Source: Apostichopus japonicus (Eukaryota > Echinodermata > Holothuroidea > Aspidochirotida > Stichopodidae). Taken from it: 64,000 nt of DNA. The notes beneath the pieces are model-generated. The model had not been told where the DNA came from. It made no database searches and saw only the letters and a program-made list of their open reading frames with translations. Made by a program: the position numbers and the translations under genes. Positions within the stretch are counted from its first letter, which is position 1; every line of letters starts with the position of its first letter. Positions 21,233 through 35,065 of this stretch are shown one piece after another. Where the stretch lies: the NCBI RefSeq assembly GCF_037975245.1, contig NC_092582.1, positions 2,100,001-2,164,000 of the forward strand, read 5' to 3'.

Positions 21233-24200
21233 ATTACTCAACTGAAAACAAACTCCATAGCTATAGGTTAAAGCAAACACAAGAAGAAAAACAAAATCTG
21301 AACACAAACAAAACAATAAAACAAGAAGCAAAACAACAACAGAGATGCATGAATGGGCTGACGATAACTGTTATCAATTGTTTTCGTCGTGTTTTGTACA
21401 ATTTAAAGCGATAACTGAACAAACCAACCCACCCGCACTCAGTAATTCAAATCATCAACTCATTGGTTGTTTGTCAGAGATGTGTGTGTTTGGGTACCGT
21501 GGCAGTCAGTATCCAGAATGTATGGCAATGCCTTCTGTTGATATATGGGTATAGGCCTACAATACACATTAGACCCTCGTACCCTCACCTTATTACCAGT
21601 CATTTTCCTATCTCGTTGTGATGGCGCCTCTGTCGCGAGCCGAGCCCAGACCAACAGTGATATAACACTCAGATGAACTAAAGGTATACGGTGCTCTGTT
21701 TGTTTGTGCTAATGGCTTGCTATTTTAACTTGTTCTATGCACCCTTTGACGACTTTCGCACATGTTTAGCTGGTGCAAACAGTTCTACTACTTTTGAGTG
21801 AAACACAAGAGTAATTTGTATACTTGTACGATGGTTTCTTTAGATCGCACGCAGGCCTCTTTTCAACACTCTTTTCTTTACCTCAAAAGGGCCTCTTTTT
21901 CTACGATAGGGTTATCCTCACATGAGCTCATGTTTCCGACTTATTTTTTTTTTCTTTTTTCTCTTTTCGACTTGTCTAAACCTTCCTTATCAATTGTCTA
22001 CAGCGGCGTCATTCGCTTGCACCTTCAAACGACGAAGAGCGGTAGCAGAAAAATAGTTTTGCCCGGTGGCTATTCAGCCTAGTTTCATCCACTGTTTGTA
22101 CAGGATATAGGTCGAGAAACTCAGCTTTATACTTTTATTTCAATGCCCGAAAACAAAAAAGTGAGGGGCTAGCCCCCAACAATTCTCTAGCCCATGGTTT
22201 AGGAGCGAATATAACGTTGCCTTTCGTTTACCGCTCCTATTTCGCCCCGTGGAGGTTTGTACTTGGTCTTATTGAAGTTTATCCGCGCACTCCAAAAATG
22301 GTGTAGGCTTAGGTCGATAATTCCAATTAAAAACGAAGAACTTGTTGCACCAAAAGATAGAAAGAGCGAGAAAATAAAACGAAAGAAAGGAAGAATGAAG
22401 AAAAGGTTAAATAAGAAAAGAAAGGGGGGCAAAAGGAAAAGAAAATAGCGACAACAACGGGAAAAAAACATTCCGCAACTAAATGCAGGAATTCGCTTTA
22501 CTAGAGAATCCAAAAGGACAACAGAATCATTCCGCTTTTAATGGGTGTTGATAACACAATTTGATTTAAATTGTAATTGCAAACTTCAAAGTGATACATT
22601 TTTTCAATCAAAAATCATTTAGAATAAGTGACAAGTGGTAATAACAGATTAAAGGGAGAGTCCAGTGGAAGACAGTAACACTTTTATCTTGAAGAGAGGG
22701 CAATATTCCCGCACACTGTTTGATGAGAACCGCATATCATGAATGTCTTGTTCCTAACTTGAGATAAGGTTGAATGAATTTAACAATTTTTTGATTGGCT
22801 AAACCCACGATTCTTCCAGCCTGTGAATCACAGTGGGTGGTCCGTGATGTCATCACGGTTGAATGTTCTTCGAGAGTTTTAATTGAAATGTTCCCTGTAT
22901 TTCATGGGATTATAACTATTTTCCGCATTGTAACTCAATATAGTAGTCAGTCGGGGAAGAACGTTCTTTCGCGCAGGGGCTTTTTACATACAATTGGGAA
23001 AGTATTAGGCCAACGCTGGGGCCGAGGACGCTCTGCTATTAAATTTCATACCCCTGCAAACTTCAGTCGCGGACATTTAGAACCCCCTACCCCCCCCCCC
23101 CCCTCTACACCTTCTATTGCTTTCTAATACAATATATCTAATATGTATTTGCCGTACGACCAAAACCGAAAATAGTCAACAATGCTTTAAAAACTTGCAA
23201 AATATAGCACCATTCATTTTACTACAATAACCAAAGGGGAAACCTCTCACTTGACAACGTCTTACGCCCCCCCCCCCTCCCGTAATGGTGATTGCGCCAG
23301 TATAGGCACAGTTCACATCCATCCTTAGAAGCTAAGCGAATGAGTAGAAGTTATATTGTAAATTTTCGCAAACAACGGTCATTGGTAGGGGGGGGGGGGT
23401 GAGTAGTTGGAGTTGGGGTTTCTGATTATGATATAAACGCCTCAATTATTTTGGTTTTATTGGGTTAAAAACTTTGACATAATATAGGCACGTACAACTT
23501 TACACGGGTGTTAATAAGAAAACTGTTAGTCCATTGCGATAAAAACACTCAAAACTTATGATACTTTTGAAGTAACCTCGGACTTAATTATTATTATACC
23601 TATGATTTTGTGAAAAGAAAAATCTATTTTTTGTTGTTTAAACTTTTCTGTTTGTGGCGTTTTTTAATACGTTCGTCTCGATGCATCGTAAACTTAGCCA
23701 ACTAACAAAACTGAACTTGGCATTCCCGACGACATAGTTGGAAAGAGTTCAACTCTATATATCCAACCAGAAGTCTTTTCTCTCTTCCTTTCAACCAATG
23801 ATGACATCAAAGTTAAATTGTTGGCTGTGAGCCTAATTTCCTGTGTTTCTAAACTAATCCATAACAACTCGAGATAGAAATGCACTTTTTTTCATTACAG
23901 TAACCCCGCCAAATTACTCAACATGGTAAATTTCTCATCAACAACAACTATACATGTTTCACCTTAGTGTGGCAGTCGCTTTCTTCATCTTCTTCTTCTT
24001 CTTAAAACTGCTGTCACTTAATTCCTTTAAAAGGCAACTGCAAGCAGAACTTGTTAACAATTATTTGTAAGATAATCACTTCTCTATCCTTCTCTCTATT
24101 CCTTTCTTCTTTTTATCAGTAATGCGTTCTCTGCTCATCTCCATATATCCCTTTCTTATTTCCTCTCTTTTCTCCCTCTTTTATCTTCTCTCTCTCCGTC

Positions 24201-25340
24201 AGTTTCTTCTCTCCTGCAGTCTCTTTGTTGTCTATAATCTGTCAATTTCTTTGTTAAAACGAAGCTTCTTTAGCTTGTTTGTTCTATCTTTCATTATGGT
24301 CACTATAGCCTTGTTAATAGTATTTCTGTTTTCTATGGTGTCTTACATAGTTATGCTATATTTTTTTTTCTATATACTGTACTGTTGTGTTATGTTTTCT
24401 TCTGTATAATATGAGAAATCAAATTTGAATTGAATTAAATTGATTTTGTAGTACAAATGCTAAGAAGTCAAAATTGACTCCACGAGATTTATGGTTTATA
24501 CGGTACGTTTCTCTCCGTTGCGCAATGTGAATTTTAAAGGATGCGTGTATTAGTCACAAATTTATTTTCGTATGTTGTAGACGAATGAAAAACCACTATA
24601 CTTTTATCAGACGAGCTTGTATTTCTATGCCATATTGACAATATCTGAGAAATGAATCTTTCAACAGCTGCAGGTTTATCAATTTAATTGACTGAACTAC
24701 ATAGTCTAATTCACCGACGATTAGGTCAATTCCTCAGATGAAACAAAAAAAACTCTGTGGCAATGGATAAGACTTGTATGCTCCTCAAATATTCAAGGCC
24801 AAATGTTATCGTAACTCATCCAATATTGCTCTGTTGTTTGTATGAAACACGTGTTGGTTGACTAATTTGAATTTATAAGACAAAAGACATAACATTCACC
24901 CGGAAGCCTGTACTAATTAGCTGACGTCATAGCTAATTTGGCTTGAAATGGGCAATTCCAAAGACGTAGCATATATTTAGCGGTGAATATCTTGAAAACC
25001 GAAATATATATAGAAAACATTACTACCAATCATGTTAATATATTTTTTTTTTCATTCATATCAAATCCTAAAATCCTGCCTCAAGTCATCTTTCTAACTT
25101 CAAGTATCTACATTACTGTTATCTGTGTTTACATGCACTCTATAGCAAACCCGGCACTTTTCTCAATTTATACGAAATTGACTCAATGCAATTAGATCTT
25201 GTTGTAACGTTATAATGTTTGCCCGCACGCTAAAATGAAACCATAGCAACCAAAAAAGGTAAATAAAGACAGCACAAAGTAAACAAAAATCATAAAATAG
25301 ATTTTGAAATTTTGTAAGTTTGTAAAATAATTTTGAAGCA
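21233..25340. other. No gene recognised; poly-C tracts and T-rich stretches
   Basis: Contains G/C homopolymer tracts near 23090, 23270 and 23390. A pyrimidine-rich stretch at 24060-24400 gives a Leu/Ser/Phe-rich frame that I do not regard as a gene. AAAGGGAGAGTCCAGTGG at about 22650 resembles a transposon end, but no partner end was found. Confidence 0.45.
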
Positions 25341-25342
25341 TA

Positions 25343-25381
25343 CTACTGATACTACTACTACTGATACTACTACTATACTAT

Positions 25382-25442
<61 letters not shown>

Positions 25443-25608
25443 GCTACTGCTACTGCTACTACTACTACTACTACTACTACCACTAGTACTACTATTACTA
25501 CTACTACTACTACTACTACTTCTACTACTACTACTACTACTACTACCACTACTACAACTATTACTATTACTACTACCACTACTACTACTACTATACTACT
25601 ACTATACC
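25343..25608. repeat. (TAC)n microsatellite, about 265 bp
   Basis: A trinucleotide array of TAC/CTA with occasional TGC, TTA and CAC variants. It is open in several frames on both strands (poly-Leu and poly-Val). These are not genes. Confidence 0.95.
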
Positions 25609-28091
25609 TAATTTAAAGGGTTCCATGCGTAATTGTTTCAACACTTTATGGCATCAACACTTTCCATAAAAGCGCAGCTTGTTGGCTTGTCTTCCAGTTA
25701 TAAAGAAGAAAGGTCTCTTCGAAAAAATGATCGATTTGCCTTTTGAATTTAATTGCAAATTAATCTGACTGAGGAACGAAGAAAATGATTACTAAAACAA
25801 ATACAACAATAATTACAAAACTAAAACAAAACACTAAGGAGAGTTTATAATGTTACTTTCATCTATAATTTCTTCTATTAATTCTCTTATGTTTTATATC
25901 CACAATGATATATCTACATGTACATCTATTTTTTATTGTTCATTTTTTAATCTCATTTTACGAAAATTCGATGACACACTTGTTTTACGTTAATGCCTGT
26001 GTGATTCATGAAACTGTTGCATGTGAATTACAACTTTGCGGCGGAGGTTCGAGAAGCTTGGCAATGCGACCTTAATCGATCATATGACAAGTATAAGATA
26101 AGGAACTAGCTCGATACAATTTTTTGTTTTCACGTTCAGCACAATTTTTAATATATCATAAAAGTACTCCCAAAATTTAAAATTTGATCACGAACTGTTA
26201 AGGATTTTACATTCACTATTGTAAAAAATCAAACAAATTTAAAGTATTCACTATATATAATAAACTCTGAATTTGACGTTCCTGGCCTTGGTGGTTGAAA
26301 GAGTAGGTTAATTTCCAGAAGTGAGTATAAGGTATATACGGCGCTGTTTTCTTCAAATCCCGATGTAGGGCCTATATGGTTAGCTCGTGTGCCACAACTT
26401 ACTTTTTCTTATATGGAGTAAAAAAATTGAGAAACTAAATTAATGGACAAATAAAATTAATCACCAAAATTGCTTTTACATGAACTAAAATAACTCTAAT
26501 ATTTTACATATTCTCAAAACAAACAAAAACTTGTGTAGGTTTGTACAAATTTATGCTAATTATGCTAAAGCAAACACATTTGACGTCACTAAGAAACAAA
26601 TTATGAAAGATAAAGAATTTAAGATATAAAGTGATTACTAAAATCTCCTACATATCTTTTCAGAATAAACCCTGTGAACATTTCCTTGATTTATATTTTC
26701 TTGCCATCCATGTTTGACTAATTTTAATCATTTTGTCTTTAAACATTCTCTCCTTTTGTATTATGCTCCCCAACATTAGATTACAACTAGTACATCGATC
26801 ACAAAATTGTTTAATAATTAAGAATTAAACGAGTGCTGACGTCACCAATAGTGCTAATAGCGCATTTCACTGTCTTTCTATGGAAGTGATTGATTTACGT
26901 GCTTCGCAACACACCATTTCCTTACTCGGTGCCGATTAATTTCGTTTAAAGCCTATCAGTTCTAAAAAATTTGATACGGTATCTCAGAAATGCCTGAATC
27001 TGTTGACTCTTTTAACCTGAAACAATTTTGGCAAAAACAGAAATTTTACAAGAATCTAAAGGAGAAAATATCAAGAAAGGCATAATTAAGTATGTTGCTT
27101 TTGTTACTTTAACTACTCTTTCTATATTAGTTTAATTAATATAACCTCAAATAAAAACAACATTTAAAAAGAACTATTTTGTCTCCACATGTCAAATATG
27201 TATTCTTGAATATGGAACTGATAGGTAGCCGTACTTTTTGAGATAAATCTCCATGTCACATCATATTTATACAGCTTTCACTTCAATAATCAGACCGCCG
27301 AATTCACAAATTAGTTGAGAGAAAAACAAAACAGATCAAGCGGGCGGTATTTCGCCCATTTTTTCCCGTATTTTTCATTAGTCGTTATATATACCTTCAG
27401 CCCACTCCCGCCAAACCTACTCTTAAGTTTTGACTGGTTGCTTCGGGCGTTTTCTAATGCTAGCACATCTCTAATATAACTGAAATCTTCACAAAAAAAA
27501 AACAAGTTCAGCACCGGAATGATAGTACATTCACATTAAAAAATATACTAAATAAGAGAGTCGCATTTCTAAAATGCACACAATTTGAGGATAAAGACTT
27601 GCTTTTATCCGTTGTGAATATAGCTATAAATGAACGCGATTTACTATTTGCAACAATAACATTGACATACACATACAAGTATAGCCTATAGCATGTAAGT
27701 ATGCATATGTGTGTGTATGTGTGCATGTATGTACGTATGTATGTGTTCGGTGTATATTTGAAATGTAATAATACAGAATTGTCTACAAAGTATGATACTG
27801 TTGTCCAAACTTGTTTTTCTTCTGCTTAATTCACCAACGTTAATAGTCGATCTTTAACAAGCAACAGTTGTAGCATCGCCATCTTTTTTTTGGGGGGGGG
27901 GGGTTCTCCCCCTCCCCATCCCTCCGCCCCGCAGATGGACCTGCTTTGATGATCAAAACGTGAGGTGAATAGAACGGTTGCGCTTCATCTTATAAAACTC
28001 GCTTTTATGGTTTCTGGCGTCAAAACATGAAAAGAATGCGTTAAAATTATAAACAATATTTAATCCTGATTTTCATACAATTATTTGCATA
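25609..28091. other. No gene recognised
   Basis: AT-rich DNA with two perfect CRE-type octamers (26581 and 26837) and a poly-G tract near 27892. No exon could be supported. Confidence 0.45.
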
Positions 28092-28310
28092 TATGTCACC
28101 AAAACAGGACTATTATAGTTCGATACAGGTGACAAACGCCTACAGTGGAATTACGACCTTCCTTACCGGTTCGAACCTCTGGACGTACAACCAGCGTCAA
28201 TAGCCTAGTGGTCAGGGTGTCCGCATATAAAGCGGGAGGCCCGGGTTCGAATCCAGGTGGAAACTGGAAGTTATTTCACTGTTCTGGATTTTCCAACTCA
28301 CTACATATAA
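28092..28310 (+). mobile_element. tRNA-derived SINE, family 2 (intact head)
   Basis: Has a tRNA-like promoter with A box TAGCCTAGTGG (28201-28211) and B box GGTTCGAATCC (28244-28254), followed by a short non-tRNA body (AACTGGAAGTTATTTCACTG, then a run to the AT-rich tail). Unusually, about 110 bp of conserved sequence precedes the A box, and that leader carries its own B-box-like palindrome GGTTCGAACC near 28168. The leader is also present in the copy at 13303, so it belongs to the repeat and is not chance flank. The SINE runs into TA and CATC microsatellites. Confidence 0.82.
28201..28254 (+). promoter_or_regulatory. Internal pol III promoter of SINE family 2
   Basis: A box and B box with tRNA-like spacing (32 bases between them). 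Both match the consensus. Confidence 0.7.
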
Positions 28311-28326
28311 ATATATATTTAAATAC

Positions 28327-28328
<2 letters not shown>

Positions 28329-28385
<57 letters not shown>

Positions 28386-28498
28386 CACACATATATATAT
28401 ATATTTATATATATATATATTTATATTCACATATATATCCATCCATCCATTCATCCATCCATTCATCCATCATTTCATCCATTCATTCATTCATTTTT
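28329..28498. repeat. (TA)n followed by (CATC/CATT)n microsatellite
   Basis: An AT array to about 28435, then tetranucleotide repeats of CATC and CATT to about 28498. Confidence 0.95.
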
Positions 28499-31400
28499 CT
28501 TTGGCTTTACCCTTCAGCCCTTCAGAAGGGCCGAGGGACAATTAATATGTTAGCACAAACGATTTCTCTGTTTTATCTAATATAAAAAAGGTTGGGCTAT
28601 AGAATGTATAATGTAAATCTTTTCCCTTTTTTGAACTTTACCGTTTCAAATTTCTTGGCGTTTTATGACGTATTTCTAAACTAAAATAAAATAAAAGACA
28701 TATGCTTCATCTTCTTCGAAAAAAACAACTAATATCGTATTTGATTCTCAGTCCGCCAGTATTTTTTCTGTCTTATTTTTTTATTAAATCTTTTTAGCCA
28801 TCCGTATTTTGTATTTGACCTGCCTCTTATTTGTGCCCACATTTATCGGTTTTATTACATTTTCTTATCTTCCTCTCTCGTTTCTCTCCCTCCACTTCTC
28901 CTCCCCCCCCCCCCTGTCTCTCGTTTCTCCCTAAATGTCAGCTTCCTCTTTTGCATTGTTGCATGCGAAGGGAGATCTGTGTTCTTTTCAACCTTAGGCA
29001 AATTATCACTACACCATGAAATAATATTCGATGGCAAGTTTTATTAATGAAAAACTTGTATTAAACAATAGTGACTCCACTATAGTTGGGCAACTAGCGT
29101 CAATTTCCTGATGCCGAGATTCGAGTCAGAGTTTAATAAAGTCCGCCTCGTGCATGGCCAAAAAACAGTCTGTGGAATATATAAGTTTAGAGAGAAAAAA
29201 ATTGTTTCTGGCGATATATATATCAGCTATGAAGGTCTACCTATTTTCAAAGCAATTTAAACCTATTTACTCTCAATGACACTATAGTTCAAGTTAACAG
29301 TTATATAGAAGTACCACGGTGTTGTAAGGTGGCAGTGTGGTATATAGGGGCTTATCGTAGATTTATATACATTTTGTGATATATATACACATCGGCTAGG
29401 CACTTCACAAAATTCAACATAGGTGTTACATGGTCTAGCGTTCTCATAATTTGCATAGTGATAAAATCAAATTCAACACTTGGAAATAGCTTTGTCAAAA
29501 AAAACTAAAAAATGCTGAAGTGACCTATTTGCTGTTCAGTCTAACAGCGAAGACAGTTTTATAATATTTGCAACTTGTGTTGTGTTTGCCACAATTTGAG
29601 AGAACCATATTTGACCTAAAAGAAAGATATTGTACCGTGAAACGTAATTTGCATATATTTAAATTCCGCCTTACATAGTAGCACTTAGTTATATTAGGCC
29701 TATGCACATAAATTCAAAGGAAACAAATGATTAAACGTTACATTAAATTAATGGGGACAAAAAATTCACAACATTCCCAAATAAATCAGTTTAATGGTTG
29801 TATATAAAACGACATGCTATATACAAGTTATATCGAGTTTCATACACCTATATGTGAATAATACATAACATGTTAAAACGAGCTCAAAATAACTCTATCC
29901 TTACTTTTATTGCATTGGCATCGCCCGGAAATTAATGTAATTTTGAAATCTTGGGAAAATCCGTTATTTTTCGGAACAAAACCGCGACAACAGTTCAAAT
30001 AACCTTTTTGTTTATACTAATTTGAATATAGAAACTCTGTACAGAAGTTACTACTCGTATCTCTCAATGTGATTATTCTTTATACTTAACGGTTGATTTG
30101 GTATGACATTCTCCGAGACGAAATAATTTTACATTTCGTAGCAAAGTAGTATGCGCTATAGTTGAATATAAAACGAGTTTTTTCTTTATGATAAGAAATT
30201 GAAAAGTTGGAGAGTAAATGTTTGAGTATAGGACAACGGAATCAACTGTTTTTTATAATAAAGGAAAGATATAAGATTGACGTTCTTAATTATTTTTAAA
30301 GTAATCAAAGTTCTGTTGAGATGAACTAGTTCCTGTCTCTATACCAATCCACTAATCTATCAACTACTGCGCACAATTATTGGATTGCAGTTGTAGTTGC
30401 CCAAAAGTTATATGACGCAATAATTTACGCCAACATCCATTCTGTGCATAACAGATGCACTACGTAACGACTAAATCCCTAGTTTTATCGACAATGCAAT
30501 CGTTAATAACCAAGTTGCAAGCAATGCTGACCAAGTTTAACTGATAAGTTTACATCTAATGCGCGCTTGTCCGTCCCGTGGCGTCCACATAGCAACACAG
30601 CGCATCGTATTTTTTGGTTTCTTTTCATAACGAGCTTGGTATGTTATAATCTGTCTGCATAACGCACAAAAACAGAATATGAACCATAAAATGACCTACA
30701 AAGGGTACTGAGTGTAAGATTATTTCGGAATGGTATTTTCAGATGAGTAAGTCTATGCAAATTAGCCTCTCAAAACCTTAAGTATCTCAGCGACTTTCAA
30801 CCTACCCGGCCAAGCCCTATGACGTCACTTGACAATTCCGACCCCGGGGGATGAATCTGGTTATCGTGCCGTCGTCAGCTCTGAAACTTGAACGGTTCCA
30901 ATACTCGGTTCATCGTAAACCTGTGAGATATTGTAACATTATCCCCGTTTAACCGTATCCAAACCACTTCATTGTCAAGTACGTGTCTTTCAAATTTCGC
31001 GATTCTGTTCAGCAAACCACGACATGTCCTTAAATATCCTTGCATTGCCTAAAGACAAAAAAAAGAAAAAAAGAAGCCTTTTCCTCGTCGACATCGTCCA
31101 AATTTAAAAAGATCGATGTGGTGAATTATGATTTAAGAGTGTGTTCGAATGAACTGAGATGGTTCGCAGGAACCCGTTACAGAGAAAATAAATAGCCGTA
31201 GGGTTTCCTGGGGCAGTTCTAACGCAAGGATTTGATAGGGGCTCTCGTAAAGGCTTTTCTATTTAACATTGTAACTAGAATGAACCACAAATCTCGCTTA
31301 AAAGCTAGATCTTTGAAAAGGATAATTCTGCGTATTTATTTTTCGGCGGAAAAAGAAACCCCAGCCGTCGGTAATGAATACATTTTGGCAATGCGGAAAA

Positions 31401-31815
31401 TGACAATTGGATTAAATGGTAACTTTACATTAAATAGGGCATATAATTAATAAAGATAGATAGGGAGGAATGCCGATCCGTATATATCGCTAACCAACCT
31501 TTTTGGAAAACAATTTCGATCAGTTACTTAAGCATGCACTTAACATTCTTCCTCTTTCTGTTCAAGAATTGACAATCCTTGCTTTCAGAGCATCGAAAAG
31601 TACATCGCATTATAGACATGTATTCGTCATCGTGTGGTAAATTAAAGGTATTTCCTTTCATTCAGTTGCCGTATTTCTTTATTCATCCAGCCCATGACAT
31701 ATCGCCTTTTAACTAATTAAAGTTTCATCTTCAATTAACTTATAATTTACCACAATCTGATGATACCATACGAAGTGGTTCAATGTACAAAAAAATTATG
31801 TAAACTGTATAATTA
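28499..31815. other. No gene recognised
   Basis: AT-rich DNA. One perfect CRE octamer lies at 30820 and a poly-C tract near 28904. The - strand frame at 29525-29707 and + strand frame at 31232-31450 have no recognisable features. Confidence 0.45.
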
Positions 31816-31819
31816 TATA

Positions 31820-33694
31820 CACTTTTAATTACAAAGAGTGAAAATTCAATCGTTGAGAGTGAATTTATACTTCCCTCTTTGAAAGTTGCCAGGTACAGTG
31901 AATTTCCACTCTTTAATAAGATGAGAGTATTCAATTATTAGAGTGATCATTTATCCTCCCAGTTTATATCGCTATTTTACATGCGGTTAATCCACTCTTC
32001 AGTATACGACTGATATTTACTCCTCCTAAACTGCATAAAATTCTCCTGGATACACACCCACTGTCACTGAGCCGACATCACAATTGTAACCATCACTATA
32101 CGACGATACAACAAGAGTTCCAATACCCTTTTATTTTCACGCGTGCGCCCGTCGTAACAATGAATGCCCTTCCAGTTCCCCCCCCCCCCCCCCTTCATTT
32201 CTAAGCTACATCCGAACTGCGAGCGAGCATCACCTGGGATGTTGTCACTTGGCTTGCACTGGCCTCTTCGTAAAATGTTGACTGCGTCGTTATAAGTTTC
32301 CATCAAGTGTTGTCATGGTAATGGTTGACAACAATAATGACCACCGAGTTATAACGAACGACCCTAGAAATGAGAGGTATAGTAACAAACACAATCTCTA
32401 TATAATTGTCTATGAATTATACTTAATGAATGCAGTGTTGATATAAAGGTGGTAAGATTTTGAAGAAACGTATTTTGCTGTATAATAACTTCTTGTTTAC
32501 ACAAGAACGGAATTATAAGTTGTATGGTAGGCTGGAAAAATTCACTTCTCTCATGGTATTGAGATGATTTATCTTGTTGTTGTTGTTGTTGTTGTTGTTT
32601 TTTGTTGTTTCTTCAATTCTGCACCAGTTAAACTTTACTGATGTTGCACTTCACAAGAATAACAACTGAAGGAATCCGCGATAATTTTTAGCGTCATGTT
32701 GGTGAATTTTGTAGGCTGCGAAAACAAACTCTATTTCATATCATCTCGATTGCAACAATATAATAACAACACTAATTTAGTTTTACAGGATTCTTCTTTC
32801 ATTAGCAGAATTATTTAGTTTGTGATAAAGAATCCAACATGTTGCTAACATCATTCAAACACAGCATGCGTGGGAATAAGTAAAACCATTTTTAAAATTC
32901 TTAAGAGGACTCACTTTATATTATTTATATTAATTGGATAGAAGCATGCAGAAATCAGCCTGCTCCCCCTATTCCGATCGACGAATTCCAATCCACTTTC
33001 ATCTGACAAACTATCCTTTCACGACGAGTAACTTTCCACATGCTATCTTCGAGAAGTTTTCCCACGATTTGGGATAAATGGGAGAATTCTTGATTTTCTC
33101 TCCTGTTTACTACATGTCCTCTCAACAATGGGATTCACACACGCACGAGGATATTATAAAGCCACGTGTTCGCCACAATATAAAACACGCACAGGTGATT
33201 TGTTGGCTCCTTAATTGTCTATAGAGATAACAAATCTTTGATTAGTACGCTGTGACGATATGAAGATAAAATTAATAAGAACAATTCAAGAAGAAGAAGA
33301 AGAAGGGGTGGGGAGGGAGGGGGGACCCTCTAAGACAAACTTTTAGAAATATAATGAGTGAAAAATCGGTCATCTGATATAGTTTATATCAAGGTTATAG
33401 ACTGAGTATACATTCGCTGTTACATTCTTAACTCCAAAGAGTGAGAATTCACTCTTTGAGAGTGTCTACAATATTGTCAATCTTTCGAGGAATGATTTCA
33501 ATCTTCTCATTAGAGTGGATTCTTGCTAATGTAGTGCTTAGATTGAAACTAACATATACGCTCTTATTGTAGAGCTAACCTGACACGAATTCAATCTTTG
33601 AGAAGAGTGAAAATCACTTCTCAAAAAGAGTTATCACCATGGGCACTCTCAAAAAGGGAATACACTCTCCTTGGAATTAAAGAGTTCAGCAGTG
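31820..33694. mobile_element. Possible CACTA-like non-autonomous element with AGAGTG motif clusters
   Basis: Both ends are rich in a short motif, AGAGTGAATT or its complement, in both orientations. There are about five copies in 31830-31950 and about ten in 33430-33680, and few between. The segment can be bounded as CACTTTTAATT at 31820 and AGTTCAGCAGTG ending at 33694, flanked by ATA on both sides (31817-31819 and 33695-33697). CACT ends, a 3-bp duplication and subterminal repeats are CACTA/EnSpm traits. However, the two ends match only loosely and ATA is a common triplet here, so this is tentative. No transposase frame is present. Confidence 0.4.
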
Positions 33695-33697
33695 ATA

Positions 33698-35065
33698 GTA
33701 TTCTTCAATTTACCTGTTACTATAATGATGAGTTTTCACAACCAATATATATACGTCTCTATAATAGACCCATGCACCCACCCGTTTATGGGTGATGTTG
33801 CATGATCCATGTGCATGTTTGATCATGTTATTTACTAGTTTTCATCAATTAAATGAAAACCAAGAATTGGTTTATATTGATCTTCGCTTTCTATAGACTC
33901 CACAGTAGAACTATGCTAATACACGGGCTAGTTTATTTGCAAACTTTATAAAGAACCCGCATCGGCAACTGTTGTTTTTTTTACACAAGTACAGGGAACC
34001 CCCCGCATACAAATGCAAATAATTGTATTGAATTAGTACCATAATACAATATTTACATATATCTATATACCTGTTCTTGTGAATTATTCAAATATGCTGC
34101 CAACGTTTTATATTGAAACGAAGCAAGAATGTTTAACTATATTGAATCATATCGTTGTCAGTGCAGTCACCCGTAAAAAAAAACGTGGATAAAACATCGG
34201 CCCACTTTTCGAGTTACATTCGTCATGTCATGTTTCCCCACATTGTCGCTTTTAGGCATGATTCATGTAAACTCTGAGAATGAGTTAGAGAGAAAGGAAA
34301 CTTCTGAAAGTTCACATAGTAAGAAAATGAACTCCATTCGGCGATATCCTCATCTTTAAACTTATACCAAACGTAAACTTTGTGCGCTTTAGCTGATCCT
34401 ATGGAAATTTACTTTGCGATTTAATTCAAGTAGTACTATTATTATTGTTAGGGTAGGCGAGAGTCCTTTCGGGGGAAAGGGGCACGATATTTCAATGTTT
34501 GGAACATCTTTTTATAATTTTCTGCTAAGGGGCATCCTATACCGAGTGTTTTCATAGCTCGAATTTGAGTTTTTAAATAATATCCCCCTCTCTCTCTCTG
34601 CTATTTCTATACATAAAAAAAACGGCAAGCCTGACGCCATTTTTTGGTTATACAAACTCAGAGATATAGGGTAATGCTAAGGGCACCATTTAGAGGATAT
34701 AGCCTACACTGTTAGAAGATTAAATCTCAGTATATATATATATGTATACTGTTTTAAGAGAGATACTGCAGTTTCTACTAAATCTTTATATCCGTATATA
34801 CTTGACTTAAGTTTGACATAGTGTGGAGCCGTACACAGCTGTACGAAACTGCCAAAGAAAATTGAACAATACAGCGCGTGCCTCCGCCCAGCACGTGCGC
34901 AAGGCCACTTGCCGGGGCGACGTGCCCTGGCTACATCCTTGACAAGCGTGCAAAAGGGATACGGTATACGGTGGTATTCACATTGATCACGTTAGGCTAT
35001 AGGAGAGTGACGAAGGAAGAGAGAAAGAGAGAGAAAAAATGGGGGAAAGAAAAGCAAAACAAAAC
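33698..35065. other. No gene recognised
   Basis: AT-rich DNA; nothing could be supported. Confidence 0.4.

Noticed and set aside
22645-23127. Transposon start at AAAGGGAGAGTCCAGTGG with an open frame behind it
   Set aside because: No matching inverted end or target duplication was found, and the frame ends in poly-C-derived prolines.
23694-23885. Minus-strand terminal exon candidate ending SSVLLVG
   Set aside because: A CACAG acceptor exists but lacks a pyrimidine tract, and the peptide has no notable features.
24122-24409. Small hydrophobic membrane protein frame
   Set aside because: It lies in a pyrimidine-rich, T-rich stretch that gives Leu/Phe/Ser by composition; no homology features.
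25333-25611. Poly-Leu and poly-Val frames
   Set aside because: These are translations of a (TAC)n microsatellite.
28195-28265. tRNA gene
   Set aside because: Same reasoning: the surrounding sequence repeats at 13.3 kb and the stems are not clean enough for a functional tRNA.
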